Below, one piece after another: positions 34,905-48,319 of a stretch of 64,000 nt of DNA; the stretch's first letter is position 1; each line of letters begins with the position of its first letter. The notes beneath the pieces are model-generated. The model did not search any database. It had not been told where the DNA came from and worked only from the letters and a program-made list of their open reading frames with translations. The position numbers and the translations under genes were made by a program. Source of the stretch: Bursaphelenchus xylophilus (taxonomy: Eukaryota; Nematoda; Chromadorea; Rhabditida; Aphelenchoididae); contig CAJFCV020000003.1 in NCBI GenBank assembly GCA_904066235.2, positions 7,130,001 to 7,194,000 of the forward strand, in the 5' to 3' direction.

Positions 34905-35830
34905 TGCTCTATGTGCAACGGGCGCTACGACATTTCGGGTCAGGGACAACTCGGGTCGCGACAACTCGGGTCAACGACAACTCGGGTCAACGACAACTCG
35001 GGTCAACGACACTTCGGGTCAACGACACCTCGGGTCAACGACATTTCGGGTCAACGATACCGTTTAATATTTTCGCTTCGGGACTTGGAAAAAAGAATTT
35101 TTTGGTGAATTTAAAAAATTTTTCAAATGTTTTCGCTTCGGGACTTGGAAAAAAAGGATTTTTTGTGAAATTTGAATAAAATTTGAAATGTTTTCGCTTC
35201 GGGACTTTTAACAAAAGGATTTTTTGTGAAAATTGAAAAAAATTTGAAAGGTTTTCGAGCTGTCTGAGTATGAACTGACTGAATATGAAAACTGGGTTTC
35301 TGTTACCTTACTGCCTTTAGGGATTCTTTTTGAAAATTTTTCGACTTATAGCACTTTTAGACGTTAATGGTGTTGTTTTGGTGCCTAGTACTGCTTAAAA
35401 AACACATTTTTAACACTTGGTACTATTTAGTACGAGGTGCAAATTTGGCCGCAAGGCGGTAATGGCGTTGGTTTGGTGCTTAGTAGAACCCAAAAACACG
35501 TTTTAACATTTGGTACTATATAGTACCAGGTGGTACCATTGGTTTTAGACAAAATTTTAGTGCTGCCGGCACCACAGTTAATATTCAGTCAGACACCCTT
35601 TTTTCTACTTCCGATGCGAAAACATTTCAAAATTTTGTTGAATTTTCCAAAAAATCTTTTTTTCCCAGTCCCGAAGCGAAAATATTAAACGGTATCGTTG
35701 ACCCGAAATGTCGTTGACCCGAAGTGTCGTTGACCCGAGTTGTCGTTGACCCGAGTTGTCGTTGACCCGAGTTGTCGCGACCCGAGTTGTCCCTGACCCG
35801 AAATGTCGGGACGCGGTGCAACGAGCACAA
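34905..35830. repeat. Foldback built of 16-bp tandem repeats
   Basis: The left arm (about 34925-35060) is seven or eight copies of the 16-bp unit GACAACTCGGGTCAAC with minor changes. The right arm (about 35695-35815) is the inverse array. Both arms continue inward into TTTTCGCTTCGGGACTTGGA; three direct copies of this roughly 60-bp unit occur at 35065-35230. The spacer holds two imperfect copies of a block with TTTGGTGC, TAGTAC and GGTACTA words. No coding capacity. Foldbacks with tandemly repeated arms resemble the fly FB class structurally. Confidence 0.85.
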
Positions 35831-38177
35831 AGATTGGATTGTTGTTCAACCCTCAAGTTACATTTGTACCTGTCAAATGCAGCAAAAAATGAAAAGAATT
35901 TAATTGGCTCACACGTATACTGAATAGTACTTAAAGTTCGGGGTAAAGAATGTTCCAAATTTAGAGGGAAAGGCCTTACGGGAAGACAAAGCCACAACTC
36001 ATACGTTGACGCTGTTCTGTTTGCTCAAAACCAACGTTGAGTCTAATTCGAAACTCAAGAGTATATATTGTAATGGGCACAAAGTATTCAGTACTTGTGC
36101 CCGACATTTATATTAAACTTCTGAACCTGCTTTGTCAAAGTTAGACATCCGAATTGCAAATATTGGCTTCCATGAATTGCAGACCTCCTTTCAATGTTTT
36201 TTGCTCTCTTCAACTCTACACAAACATCCAATTCACGTGGAGGGACGTGAAATATCATGGGATAATTCTAACATGATATATTTTTATATTTTTTTTATGA
36301 GATTTGGATTTTGAGAGCACAAAACGGAAGGGGAACAAAAAATTTCACATTTTTACTACTTTTTGCTCGTTTACGATCGCAAAATGTTGGGATTGAATCA
36401 CCCTGCCCTTTTCCAATACTTTCTTCAGTTTTCCCTTATGTTATTTATTTGCAGAGTTTTATGATTTCTGGTTTACAAAAAGATGATCTTTGATATCCAA
36501 CATAAAGGCAACCCCCTTTACGTTAACTTACGAGAGTTTCGGAACGCGGTTGGTGAGGGATTAAATTTACATTAACATTTTATCGGTAATGTAGTGGAAT
36601 TGAATTTGGGCAGAGTTTAATGGCAGATTAGAATGGTGAAGTCACCACTGTTAAACAAACTAGGCATTACTCGCCTATTCAAGCAAACTTTACTGTAACT
36701 TTTTAAAAACACGGCGGCATTTATGCTGCGGGCAAACATCCGGGGTTTCATCTAAATACGTTTAAGGCAAAATTTAAGCGAGCGAATGCAGTGACTTTAG
36801 TTCGCAAAGCATACAAAAAATTGCATATTCATATGTTCTTTATGTCCGCAAAGAATCGTTTATATTCGCCAGCGGCTGTACGGCTAGCTGAAAGAGAAAT
36901 GTCATTCCCAAAATAAATAATTTTTCGCGATGACCGGTCGGTGCTGAAAAGGGTGACGCCATTACTATTTTGCAAAGTAGCAAATTTGGCGTGTAGCAAA
37001 GCTTTGGACTGTTTTTATTTCAATTACTATGCATCTATAATAGAAACCGAAATTTCCTCACTTCGTTTACTATGGATTTCTTTACATTGCAAATCAGCTC
37101 TAAATTGCATTTTTTATTCCTCCGTTCTGGCCTCAGGCAAGATGGTAAAACTTATTTTAAAAAGAAACCCAGATGTCTGACAGTTAAAACACAATGTATC
37201 TCCGACAAGGTTGCTTATTTGGGATAAGACCAGATGACTTGTTGACTGTATATGTATTTACTACAGTGACGAATAAGAATATCAACTGTATTCGGAAAGA
37301 GATTAAAAACATCATTTGTAGTCTAGAAGTTGTGTGTTCTCCATATGAAAAGTTCATGTTAGTCTGTCGTCTTTCAGTCAAAACACTCTCATTTTGATCA
37401 TAATACGTTTCGGCTCTGAATATTTTTCAATCCTATATGATTACAAGCGTTTCTTATTCGAGGAAATACGCAGTTTTCGATATTATCTGTGAATCCTATG
37501 GGAATTAAAGCCAGATTAATTTCCTATCAAATGCCACTTGAAACTAAATTAACGTCTGAAATCTGTGAGTGAATATCTGCAGTCCTATGTAATTATTCGC
37601 GATGCCATGTTTTTGCTCTCTATTTGTCGGAAATTGAAGGGTTGAGTAGTTCACTTCATGAACATACGTGTAGTGTGTGTCGTGCAAAACCAGGGTTCTT
37701 CGAGTAATAGGGTTGTTATGTTTTTTGCTTCATTTCATAGTCTACATTTCATTCGAATTCTACATTCAATACATCTTTTGTAATGTGTTATTGCTAAATC
37801 TATGTCACTGTTCTTAGAGTAAGTAATTTCAAATGCGAGCACACAAAGGCTTCATGGAGTTTACTTTGGCTTCATTTTGGTCATAAAACAAAAGTTTTAT
37901 ATTTTGGGTTGGGGCACAATGGTAAGGGCTGTCCTGAACATCACACATAATGTCAATTAATGTTTAATTAACTCTTTGAAATCGCCGTTGATTGAATTAT
38001 CCTTAAAAATCCCCTTACGAAGGCTATATGTAGTATCCGCTGAAAATCCATAAAAAAATTAAGCCTTCGGGTCCAGAAATTATTCCAAAAATAAATTTGT
38101 TTCAAACAAAACATGTTTATGCGAAGGGGTCGGGAAACGAACGCCGAGAAATCTCTCTAGAGAACTCGAAAGCGCCC
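35831..38177. other. Gene-free region upstream of HSP70
   Basis: T-rich DNA with only short frames. No exon, RNA gene or repeat partner was identified. The HSP70 promoter begins at the right end. Confidence 0.4.
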
Positions 38178-38190
38178 GAAATTTCAGGAA
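38178..38190 (+). promoter_or_regulatory. Heat-shock element
   Basis: GAAATTTCAGGAA is a perfect three-unit nGAAn array (GAA, inverted TTC, GAA) spaced as HSF requires. It lies about 110 bp upstream of the TATA box of the HSP70 gene. GAGAG-rich sequence follows at about 38203-38230, as in fly hsp70 promoters. Confidence 0.8.
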
Positions 38191-38290
38191 GAAAGGGTGC
38201 ATTGAGAGACGAGAGAGGGGACAGAGAGAAAAGACCATCGCGAAAAGTCCGGCGAAGCCGCGAAAAGACCGGGAGAATTGGGCGAAAGGG

Positions 38291-38299
38291 TATATATAA
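38291..38299 (+). promoter_or_regulatory. TATA box of HSP70
   Basis: TATATATAA lies 90 bp before the HSP70 ATG. TTCAGATTC around 38323-38330 is placed correctly for an initiator, so transcription probably starts near 38325, leaving a 5' UTR of about 64 bases. Confidence 0.8.
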
Positions 38300-38388
38300 A
38301 GCGAGCGAAAGGGCCTTCCCATTCAGATTCGAAAGAAAATTATATTTATAAACAACTGTAACGCTACTCTACTGTTACTATTACTATA

Positions 38389-40308
38389 ATGGCTTCGTGC
38401 AAAGCTATTGGAATTGACCTTGGTACCACCTATTCTTGTGTTGGTGTGTATCAACATGGTAAAGTCGAGATCATTGCCAACGACCAGGGTAACAAGACCA
38501 CCCCGAGCTACGTCGCCTTCACTGACACTGAACGCCTTATTGGAGAAGCTGCCAAGGACCAAGCCGCCAGAAACCCTGAGAACACAGTCTTTGACGCCAA
38601 AAGGCTGATTGGCCGCAAATTCGATGATCCTACCGTGCAGAAGGACATGAAACATTGGCCCTTCAAAGTGATCGAGCGAGGAAACAAGCCTGTCATTGAA
38701 GTGGAATTCAAAGGAGAAAAGAAGCAGTTCAGACCAGAAGAAATCTCCTCCATGGTGCTGATCAAGATGAAAGAAACGGCCGAGGCATATCTTGGCCACA
38801 GAGTGACTGATGCTGTGGTTACGGTACCCGCTTACTTCAATGATGGACAACGACAGGCTACAAAAGATGCTGGTGCTATCGCTGGCCTCAATGTCCTCAG
38901 AATCATCAACGAACCCACAGCTGCGGCCCTTGCTTATGGATTGGACAAGAAGATGAGCAAGGAACAGAACGTCCTCATCTTTGACCTTGGTGGTGGAACG
39001 TTCGATGTCTCCGTTCTGAGCATCGCCGACCAACTCTTCGAAGTCTTGTCAACGGCTGGTAATACTCATCTTGGTGGAGAGGACTTTGACGACCGTCTAA
39101 TGCAACACTTTGTCCAAGAGTTCAAGAGGAAACATGGCCGTGACATCAAGAACAACGCCCGAGCAGTGCGCCGTCTGAGGACTGCTTGTGAACGTGCCAA
39201 GAGAACTCTCTCTTCGTCTACCGAAGCTGTTGTTGAAGTGGACTCGCTGTTCGATGGAATTGATTTCAACTCCAGAATCTCTCGTGCCCGCTTCGAAGAA
39301 CTCTGCGCCGACCTCTTCAGATCTACCTTGGAACCAGTTGAGCAAGCCCTGAGGGATGCCAAACTTGGAAAGTCTGACATCCACGAAGTCGTACTAGTCG
39401 GTGGTTCTACCAGGATTCCAAAGATCCAGAAACTTCTGAAGGACTTCTTTTCTGGCAAGGAACTGAATGGATCCATCAACCCCGATGAAGCCGTCGCTTA
39501 TGGAGCAGCCGTCCAAGCCGCTGTCCTGAGTGGAGTCAAGGACGAATCCGTGAAAGACGTTCTTCTGGTTGATGTAACTCCATTGTCTCTTGGCATTGAG
39601 ACAGCTGGTGGCGTGATGACAAAGATCGTTGAACGAAACACCAGGATCCCGACGAAAGCATCCCAGACATTCTCCACTTATTCAGACAACCAACCTGGAG
39701 TCTCCATCCAAGTCTATGAAGGAGAACGTGCAATGACCAAGGACAACAACAGATTGGGCACCTTCGACCTCATGGGAATTCCTCCAGCTCCAAGAGGTGT
39801 TCCTCAGATCGATGTCTCATTTGAGATTGACGCCAATGGAATCTTGAATGTCAGTGCTTCGGAGAAGAGTTCAGGAAAGACGAATAAGATCCAGATCAAG
39901 AACGAGAAGGGCCGTCTCTCACAAAGCGAGATCCAGAGAATGTTAGATGAAGCCAAACAATATGAAGAAGAAGATCGTCGTCAACGAGACCGAGTAGACG
40001 CCCGCAACCGTTTGGAGGCCTACCTCTTCCAAGTGAAGCAATCTTTGGATGAACATGGTGATCGTCTGGCTCCAGAAGACAAACAAATGGCCAAGGAAAC
40101 TTGTGATCGTATTCTTCAATGGGTGGAGAGCAACCAGACGGCAGAGAAGGAAGAGTACGAAGATCAGATGAAGGAAGCCCAGAACATTTGCACCAAGATC
40201 CTCTCCAAACTCCATCAACAGCCTCAAGGCGGTGCCAGCACTTGTGGCCAACAAAGTGGAGGATTCGGTGGCCAAGCCAGTGGACCTACTGTTGAAGAAG
40301 TCGACTAA
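38389..40308 (+). CDS. hsp-70: Cytosolic HSP70 chaperone, intronless
   Basis: ATP-dependent chaperone of the cytosol and nucleus. One uninterrupted frame of 639 residues. The nucleotide-binding domain has [14 protein letters not shown] at the N-terminus, [13 protein letters not shown] near 200 and [11 protein letters not shown] near 340. The conserved linker [11 protein letters not shown] separates it from the substrate-binding domain, and the protein ends EEVD, the cytosolic TPR-co-chaperone tag. The GGMP repeats seen in constitutive family members are absent. Lack of introns plus an upstream heat-shock element, GAGA-rich stretch and TATA box mark it as a heat-inducible copy. Codon use is more GC-ended than in neighbouring genes, as expected for strong expression. 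Confidence 0.98.
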   Translation: MASCKAIGIDLGTTYSCVGVYQHGKVEIIANDQGNKTTPSYVAFTDTERLIGEAAKDQAARNPENTVFDAKRLIGRKFDDPTVQKDMKHWPFKVIERGNKPVIEVEFKGEKKQFRPEEISSMVLIKMKETAEAYLGHRVTDAVVTVPAYFNDGQRQATKDAGAIAGLNVLRIINEPTAAALAYGLDKKMSKEQNVLIFDLGGGTFDVSVLSIADQLFEVLSTAGNTHLGGEDFDDRLMQHFVQEFKRKHGRDIKNNARAVRRLRTACERAKRTLSSSTEAVVEVDSLFDGIDFNSRISRARFEELCADLFRSTLEPVEQALRDAKLGKSDIHEVVLVGGSTRIPKIQKLLKDFFSGKELNGSINPDEAVAYGAAVQAAVLSGVKDESVKDVLLVDVTPLSLGIETAGGVMTKIVERNTRIPTKASQTFSTYSDNQPGVSIQVYEGERAMTKDNNRLGTFDLMGIPPAPRGVPQIDVSFEIDANGILNVSASEKSSGKTNKIQIKNEKGRLSQSEIQRMLDEAKQYEEEDRRQRDRVDARNRLEAYLFQVKQSLDEHGDRLAPEDKQMAKETCDRILQWVESNQTAEKEEYEDQMKEAQNICTKILSKLHQQPQGGASTCGQQSGGFGGQASGPTVEEVD

Positions 40309-43300
40309 ACAATGATCTCGTCGTATAAGATGTTTTGGCAATATTTTATTAGTTGTATTGTTGTATAGTATTTAAAACATGCTTTATTGTACAAAAATTG
40401 TTATCATATATGTATAAATGTAAAGTTTGGAGTTTTATTTGAGTGGATTTATTCTAACGTGATAAAGGTGTTTATTCAGGAAATAATATAGTGGAAGTTT
40501 GTATAACTTTAGGGGCTTATAAGGGGAACAAATGTCCTATAAGGATATGTTATATCCTTTTGTATATTAGAGATTTCGCGGATCATTTGCAGTCACAAAA
40601 GATCAGCCTCTGGAAAGGAAAACGTTGTATAGGATTACCAAGTAATGTGCTTCGTCATTATCCTAAGATGACAAATCGCATTACTCACCGAAAACAAGTT
40701 TTGAGTCATCGACTCGCTTAAAGCGAAGGGCATGATGTTTGGTTTAGATTATTTCGTTTATTCCAGCAACGGTCATTTTAATAGTCCCATTAACCCATTT
40801 GCATTCATTACTTTTCACATACATACAGCTATTTCATCCCTAAAAAACTTACACTTTTGATTTCAAAAGTCCAAGTTTTGTCGGGTTGAGCCCACTTGCC
40901 CCTTCTTCTTTTTATGAGTGTTTATTATGTCTGAATTCCCAGGAAAAACGTCATTTGCGTGCCGGCATTTCGGGTCTTGCTTCGGATAAATTATAGCTTT
41001 TTTCAGAATAAAATTAGTAAAAGCTTTCAAATGAGTGTACGTTGTGTACGCGTGTAGTTTCAAAACAAACTTATTTAAAAAAAACACGACCGTTATCTTT
41101 TGTTTATTCAACCTCCAAACAAAAATAGGCATATATTTGGGATGTTTTTGTCGTGCAGTCTATGACTTCATTGTCAGCTTTACTTGCCTTCCCTTTGGAA
41201 GTGGAGAGGTCTGTGCGGATAAATAACACCAAAGTACATCTCGTACGTATTCTCTTTGCACTTTACGCTCCTTTATCGGAGTGGAAAAAAATATTTTTTC
41301 AAACGCAACAGAACACTCGGGCTGACGGACGGAGAACGCACACCGAGCAAACAAAGCGCACAAAAAGTTATGTCTGGCCAACATTTCTGGGACCAACGCG
41401 CACGTTCTCGACCTTTCCAAGATGTCTCATTCGTGTCAAGATGTGTTTATACGCCCTAGTCAAGGTTTTTTTAACTGAAGAACTCATATTACTATATGAG
41501 TTCTAATCAGCACTCGAAGATTTCTGCTTTGGCCGATTGATTTCTCCCGATACCCAGAGCAATCTCGGGGCTTTATCTGTCTTCTTTCATATCCGAAAAT
41601 TGATAGTTATGGTCAGTTTTACGGTCCCATTCCATCTTTCTTTTTCTCATATGACAAGCCCGGAACTTTGATCCCGGGGTCCATCAATTGGACCTTCTCT
41701 AGCGCAAGAAGCAGGAATTTTATTTTTTTTTGTGCCCTTCCGTCCCCATCCATCCAATTCCCAAAATTGCGCCGAACTTGTGCACTGGAGGGAAGCGTTG
41801 TCTAAAAATGCGCCCCACTTTTTATATTCTAAGAAAAGCCGACGAGTTCATTTCGACCAAAATCTGTGCTGCGATCGCCGTTTTTACAGCGAGTTGAAGG
41901 ATGATTAAATAAGATTAGGAACGGCAGTGAGGGACGATGGCTTTTTGAATCGGGGCTACGACGTTAAGGAGATCTCAGGGGTTTATATGGGTCGTTTTAT
42001 GAACCCGTCATGCATGCCCTGCGTTCCTCATATACACATACATACGCAAAGTTGTCTCTTCTGATCTTCATAAAGATAATATTCCCGAGAGCCATCTGTT
42101 TTGAATTTTTTGGACCACTAAAAAATTGGGATATTCATGGGGTACTTTGGAAAGGCAGTTTTCGAATGAGGCTAATTTACATAGGGAATGCTCAAATCTA
42201 AAGAGACTTTGCCAAGAAGCACGTGGGTTCAGCCCTTTCCATGGGGGTTCAGATGCACCATAAGGGAATGTGAGTGATTACCGGAGTCTTTCGTTGGGTG
42301 GAGATCGACCTCCGATAAGAGCTCCTCCTAATTTTAACCTTGATTGAAGTAACCGCTTTCATTGGTCTTTGAATCCTTCATCAGCTTCATGAATCATTCA
42401 TGTTGGGTCTAATAACACCTTTCCTTCGACTTCCGGCCCTGAGGCATCGTTCTGACAATGCGCGATCTCTGATGTCCCCGCTGTCCCCAATCCCATTTCT
42501 CGAGTCCCTGCCCACTTGGACTCGCTTCTCTCGATTCATTTTCTCTTTGAGAATCCAATTTAACGGGCTCTTAAGGCCTAATTTATGCGTTTTCTTCGAT
42601 TTCTGGACCCTCCTTCTTTGGGACTGGTCTATCTTTAGACTGTCATTGACGACAAAGATCATCGGGACTGAAAGCAAAGGGAGGGCGCAATTTTTTGCAG
42701 AATCACTTTTTACTTTGCTCTCCACCGGAAGAGAACTCGAGAATAGGCGGCTTCGAGTGCAGCGGGGAGTTCTCCTCCAAATTCCAGTAATTTATTTTGT
42801 TTACGAGAGGCGGGCGAGTTTCGGGATTCTGATGTCGATTTTATGCGTTTCTAAGGAATTGATCAAAGAACACAGCGATCGCAAAATACGATGTCTAGCC
42901 TTATAGATCCAGTCGGGGGAAATGTGTCACCAAAAAAAGGAACGGCTGGTAAAAAGAGAGGCATTTCGAACATTTGGAGTAATTTCTTTGTTTTTGCGGC
43001 TTCTTTCCTGTGCAAAGATAGCGCTTATCCATTGTTTACCCGCTCCTTTTTAACAGGATTTGCATACTCTTAACCTGGAACAAGCTTTATTTGGAGCAGC
43101 CTTGTCAAATTCATCGCCGTTAGTTATCTCTGTCGTGTCGTGAGCACAAAGACGAATGTCGGCGGCTTTCTCTCTCGCACAGACCCAAACACTTTGTGTT
43201 CTGGGAATTGCAAATTCGTCGAGGGTAAAAGTACAAAGTTCATAGTTTTTGTTTGCAAAACAGGGATTTATTTCTGCGAATGTTTTGTGCGCCACAAATT

Positions 43301-46300
43301 CATTTGAATAGTGGCCAAACCACGCAAACATCACTGGCCAAGAAAAGAGTTTGACGGTGTTGATTGACATAATACCCAGAGGCTTTTCTAAAACAAAACA
43401 CAAAGAGATCGGAGAGTCCGAGAAATGTGAACAGAAAACGTAAATATTGGAAAGAATCTGAACTTTTAAACGGTCCGAATGGTCTGTTTGTGGGGTAATA
43501 GGGTTAGGAGCGCGGTAAAAATACGATATGACATTGGCCTTTGAAAACTTTTACACACTATGATACCGTATCCGCAGAAGTTTGATTCCTCTTGCCGACG
43601 TTAATCGTATTCTCGCCCTGCAATAAATATTCGGACGTTTTCAATCCGCATATTTTCAGGTCCAACTTTTTTTCTCACGGGAAACGTATGTCCAATTCTG
43701 GCCGATGGTCGTTTGACTGGATTCGCTGCAGATTCGGGGCACTCAAGTGCAAGAAATTAGAATTGGGCCTTTTTTGTCTGCCCCCCCCCCCTTTCCATTT
43801 CTAATTTGGGTTCTTGGAATGACCAAAATGTAGCCAAAATATTTTTAGAGTTTTCGTTGTTTTGTGTTCCTCGAAATTAAAACCTCCTTCCCTCCACTTG
43901 TCTGCTAAATTTCAATAAAAATGGAGATAAAAGTATTAGTGCCCAAAATGTACTTGAAACCTTGTCACAACTGTGGCTGGTCCCTATTTTATGGTGTGGT
44001 TTATAACGTTGGATAGGCCACACAAGGAGCTCCCGCGGCATTTTAACCCTGTCTGCATGTCCCTTGGCTTTCAAAAATAACCGATGTTGTTTGCGCCGAA
44101 TAAGCTGATCTTTGAACTGATGAATAATATAGTCGGGCTCTTTGTATATAATTTGCATTAAGGCGTCATTTCAATGACTTTGAAACGGAATAATTATGCT
44201 TTTATGGTCCAGTCTGCGCTTTTATAACTGTTTTTATTGTCTTCTTTATTATCAGTGAGTCATCACAATGCTATGATGTATTTTTAAGGTCCTCACCTAT
44301 TTGCCGAACTTGCCGTATTATTGTAAGAAGGAGTATATACCATTTTTACGTTGTATGAACTTTAAATATTTTGGGTTGAATCACAAGATACGTTTGTTTT
44401 GAAATACGGTGACCTTTTTCTCCAAAAACTCCGCAGTCAGACACCGAATATCTTCCTTTCTTTTCGAGATCAAGAGGTTCAACGGGATCGTTTGCTCGGA
44501 CAACAAATGATATTTCTGTAAATTTCTGTACAGGTGGCTATCGTATGTATCTATCTCGGTTGTGAAGAATAGTTTCAAACCATAAGCATACTGCTATGCC
44601 TTGTGTTTCCTAAAAAAACGGAAGCGATTTCCCTGAAGGTCTGTGCAATGGATGAGCCGCTGATTTTTTCATTTGAAAGCCTTAAGTAGATGCAACTTAT
44701 AATGTTATGATCGCGTATCCATTAATTCTTTGAACCCGCATGGTCTCCCCAGACAGATTCTGCTCTTTGATCCATCTTTTTATGCCCCGCCCTCAAGTCC
44801 AGGCTGAAATTGATTCCATTTCCCCCTTTCCAAACCCCTCCAAACACATATTTATTTATTTTGGATATTCCGAATCGTTTTTGGTCGATTCTAAGAACTC
44901 AAAATTCATTCAATTCAAGGGCCGAATAGGAGTAGGGATTATAGAAGGGTCGTGAAGAGGTATCGGGAAAGAGAGGCTTGTCGGAATCATCTTATCTAAG
45001 ATTATAAAACGTTCTCATCTCGTTCTATTCTACTTCCCTATGAACCTTTGCATATTACATATACATAATCAGAGCATTTTGGACATTTGGGTTCGATCGG
45101 AGACTCTTTACATAGAATGTATTTTGGAGACTTTGTGGGTTGAATCTCAAAAAACGAAGTAATCCCCTTCGAGGTCTCTCCCATCCATTTCAAACGGCAG
45201 ATGTTGATCATTCTTTCGTTGTTTAGGAGGTCATGAATAATTGGAAAGACCAAACTGTTTGGACCTCAAACATTGTTACACATGCCAATTTATGGCCGTT
45301 CCATATGCTCACATTTAATCTGTGAGGATGCGCGTAAAAAATGATCAATTTGTGGTGCTTTAATGTCGAAAACAGATAATAGGAGCGTTCTGGGTGTGCA
45401 TGGAGGACATGTTTACTAGGAACTGGACTTTGAACTAAATCCCGCCCTTGTTTTCGAAGCTCGAGGAAACTTTTTATGTGAAATGTATTTTTTGTTTTCG
45501 AAATGGCATCCTTGATGTTTATTCCCCTGGAAATCTTTGATCCACGGCCCGATCTTTGAAGTGAAGGCGACTAATTATTCGAAAGGCCGGTTATTTAGCA
45601 GCTTCCTGTCTCTGAGGAAAGATGGGGAAATTCACGTCTGAGAAGAAGGCCGTATTACTTTATTTTGTATTAAAAATTTTCAGGACTTTGTCTTGCATTG
45701 CTGGTCATCGTTTGTCGTGTGACATAGCTTTTTTGTCCTAAATTTAGTAATCTACCATTTCATGAAACCATGTTTAAATTTATATTTTTATTACACTTCT
45801 CCACACATTTTACAGCATTTTTCACACTTCCAGTTGATATGATAAAATTTGTTTTCAAAAATAACCATGGTCGTCGTCGTCTGAACACTCCCTTTTTTAT
45901 GACTTTATTTTTAATTGATCTGGTTCACCATCAGACTGAAATGTTATTGCTCAGAGATCAGTGATCACTACGAAATGCGTCTGCAAACTAAAAACAGGGT
46001 GGTAGTGGCGAGTAAATAGATAGTTTATGCAATAATGGCATTGCGAAACTAGAATGGGGGAAGGACCCGCCGCGCTTATAGTTTGGGAACAAAGATCTTC
46101 GTGGGCGATAGACGGGAAGGGGGTCGGGATGCGTATTCCGTGAGATAAGAGGTTATTTGGTTCATTTCAAATTATCTTGTAAGCTCATCCCGCGACCACA
46201 TATCAAATGATGTATGTGGAGACTGGACTCTGAACTCCCCAACATCACTAAGCTTTTTATACTCTTCTTTCATCCCTTGTAACAGGGTTTTGAGGGGACT

Positions 46301-47096
46301 TTTCAAACTAAAAAAACCAACGCATACGCTGACTGTACTCGCATTTTTTGTCGCGGTCGGATTGTAAGCCTACAGAATTCACGATTGAACTCTGATCGTA
46401 TTATTTCCCCCGAGACGTATTATATTATGAAAGGAACCCAGTTTGCTGAACAGGATATTTTATTTTTGATCTGTGCCTTTCGCTCTGAAATTCCCTCGGT
46501 TATTCGAATTCCTCTTTTCTTCTCGCTTAACACGTTTTCAAATCGAAAATTTCGTAAAAAGAGAGAAATCACGCGATCCGAAGGTTACTGAACCGTGTGT
46601 CTTTGTGCTTATTGCGCATACTGTGGTGACAATGGGTCGTACAAAAATGACTCTTGCCTCGAGGCAAAAGCGCTTTGATCAGTTGAACCGTCCCTTTTCC
46701 GCGGAGATTCTACAGCCATCTTCTCAGTTTGGAGCTTCTTTAATTTTATTGCCTTCATCATACATACGCATTGTAAGAACCACTTCAGCCAAGTCATCAA
46801 TTTTAATCCAAAAATTTGGCCTAATTTCCTTTCTCTCTCCGCCGAATCCGTCATGGTTGGAGCGCTCGAAGGCCTGATGTTATCAAATTCTTTAGGAGCA
46901 CAAACTCCAGAGCAGTAATTGTTAGCTTTCCCGGTCAAAGTTCCTTTTTCTTTCTCGTGATTGCCTCGGGGATTGTGCTCGTTTTATATTCCGCTTGTCT
47001 TTTCAACTCTGACGAGAGATTTGGTTGTGCAGAGCGTTTAACCAAAATTCAGGGCACGCATTTGGGCGCGACTTTGTTTGTATCGTGTAACTTTTG
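40309..47096. other. Large gene-free region
   Basis: About 6.8 kb without a supported exon. Composition alternates between T-rich DNA and GC-richer patches (about 41330-41450, 41540-41800 and 42420-42780). The longest frame (42400-42906, plus) is Leu/Phe-rich without family resemblance. No tRNA, known microRNA seed or poly(A)-linked transcript was recognised. It may hold regulatory DNA or unrecognised non-coding RNA. Confidence 0.4.
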
Positions 47097-47098
47097 TA

Positions 47099-47292
47099 CT
47101 AGTCCTTCCGGAAAGTCGCCGGACGGAAATCGGCGACATGCACTGTGAGAAAAAACTCAGGGTGCGAGCGACAGCTCGAAAAAGCCTATTGCACAGTGCA
47201 AAACCCCAAAAATTGCACAGTGCAAAGTGAACTTTCGATTTCGCAGAGTGCATGTCGCCGATTTCCGTCCGGCGACTTTCCGGAAGGACTAG
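47099..47292. mobile_element. TA-flanked MITE with about 46-bp terminal repeats
   Basis: Flanked by TA (47097-47098 and 47293-47294). Perfect terminal inverted repeats start CTAGTCCTTCCGGAAAGTCG and extend about 46 bp. The core carries TTGCACAGTGCAAAA-type inverted words. The size of 194 bp and the TA duplication fit a Tc1/mariner-type MITE. Nearly identical arms suggest recent activity. Confidence 0.9.
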
Positions 47293-47294
47293 TA

Positions 47295-48319
47295 TTGGGC
47301 TTGTTTTCCCTACACTTGAAATCGAATTTGAATACTTTAATCATCCAAGGAAGTGGTGTTATGAATGTTGGAGGTGGATGAAAGGCCTTTATTTTGCAGC
47401 GCTGTTTGGTGCTGGGTGTTTTCTAGTCACGGATGTTTGTTTTTCCTCTTCCTTCCCGGATTTCTTTGGGCGTTCTTGTTTTGTCGAGAGAAGGGGAGAA
47501 GTCAAAGGGCTTGTAAATTATGAGAAATTGATTAAAAACCGTTTATCCGCGATTATCTTTCCCTAAAAATTTGCTAACGGTAGTGGCTTCAATTTGCTTT
47601 TCAACATTTTAATCGCTTTTTGAGAAGGTGCATAGATCATGTTGTTGGAGAACACAAACTTTCCCTGTGTCTCACATTCTGCACGTTTTATGTTGGGAGT
47701 AATTTTTTTATCGTCCTCCGCTTAGATGGGGGAATTTAGATAAAAATAAATGGGATTTTGAACACTTTTTCTGTTGTCACAAGCGACTTCGGATAGTTTG
47801 TGACAAAGCACCGGTTTCCCGTTCCTTTTTATATTTTTCTTTGTATCTTGGTTTTAAATACACAAAACATGAGGAAGTAAGTATTTTGCAAGTAGTTTAG
47901 CTCCTTGTTGTAGATTACCAGTAGATCCGCTGAAAATCGCCTCTGGCATAAACCTTAATCCTTCCTTTCCTTCCATTTGCACAGTCTTATTTGTTTGTAA
48001 ATCTGCTTTAAAATATTGGGAAATCAGATGGTGTCAGGATATGGGGAGTTCTTGCAAAAACTAATTCGTTTACAAAACATGACAAAGTGAGGGGATGATG
48101 TTTAAACGAGGGGAAGATGACCTTAATCCGAACCATTTTATGACGTCATCAGTTATCCGTTCTTTTTAATTTTTTGATCGAGCTTTTCATTGCGTGCTCC
48201 ATTCCGAGATAACATGTGATTGACCTACAAATTGCAGCAATATTTATTTCCGCGTCAGTTGATCTCAGTGCGTTCTTTGGCTGCATTCGAGAACATCTTG
48301 GGCCATCGAAGAGCCGGCA
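47295..48319. other. Intergenic, upstream of the orphan gene
   Basis: T-rich with no coding exon found. It presumably includes the promoter of the plus-strand orphan whose proposed first exon starts at 48320. Confidence 0.4.

Noticed and set aside
38323..39033. 236-codon minus-strand frame over HSP70
   Set aside because: It is the antisense shadow of the strongly codon-biased HSP70 coding frame, a well-known artefact.
42400..42906. 168-codon plus-strand frame
   Set aside because: Composition is Leu/Phe/Arg-rich without domain, conserved motif or splice signals; likely chance in a GC-richer patch.
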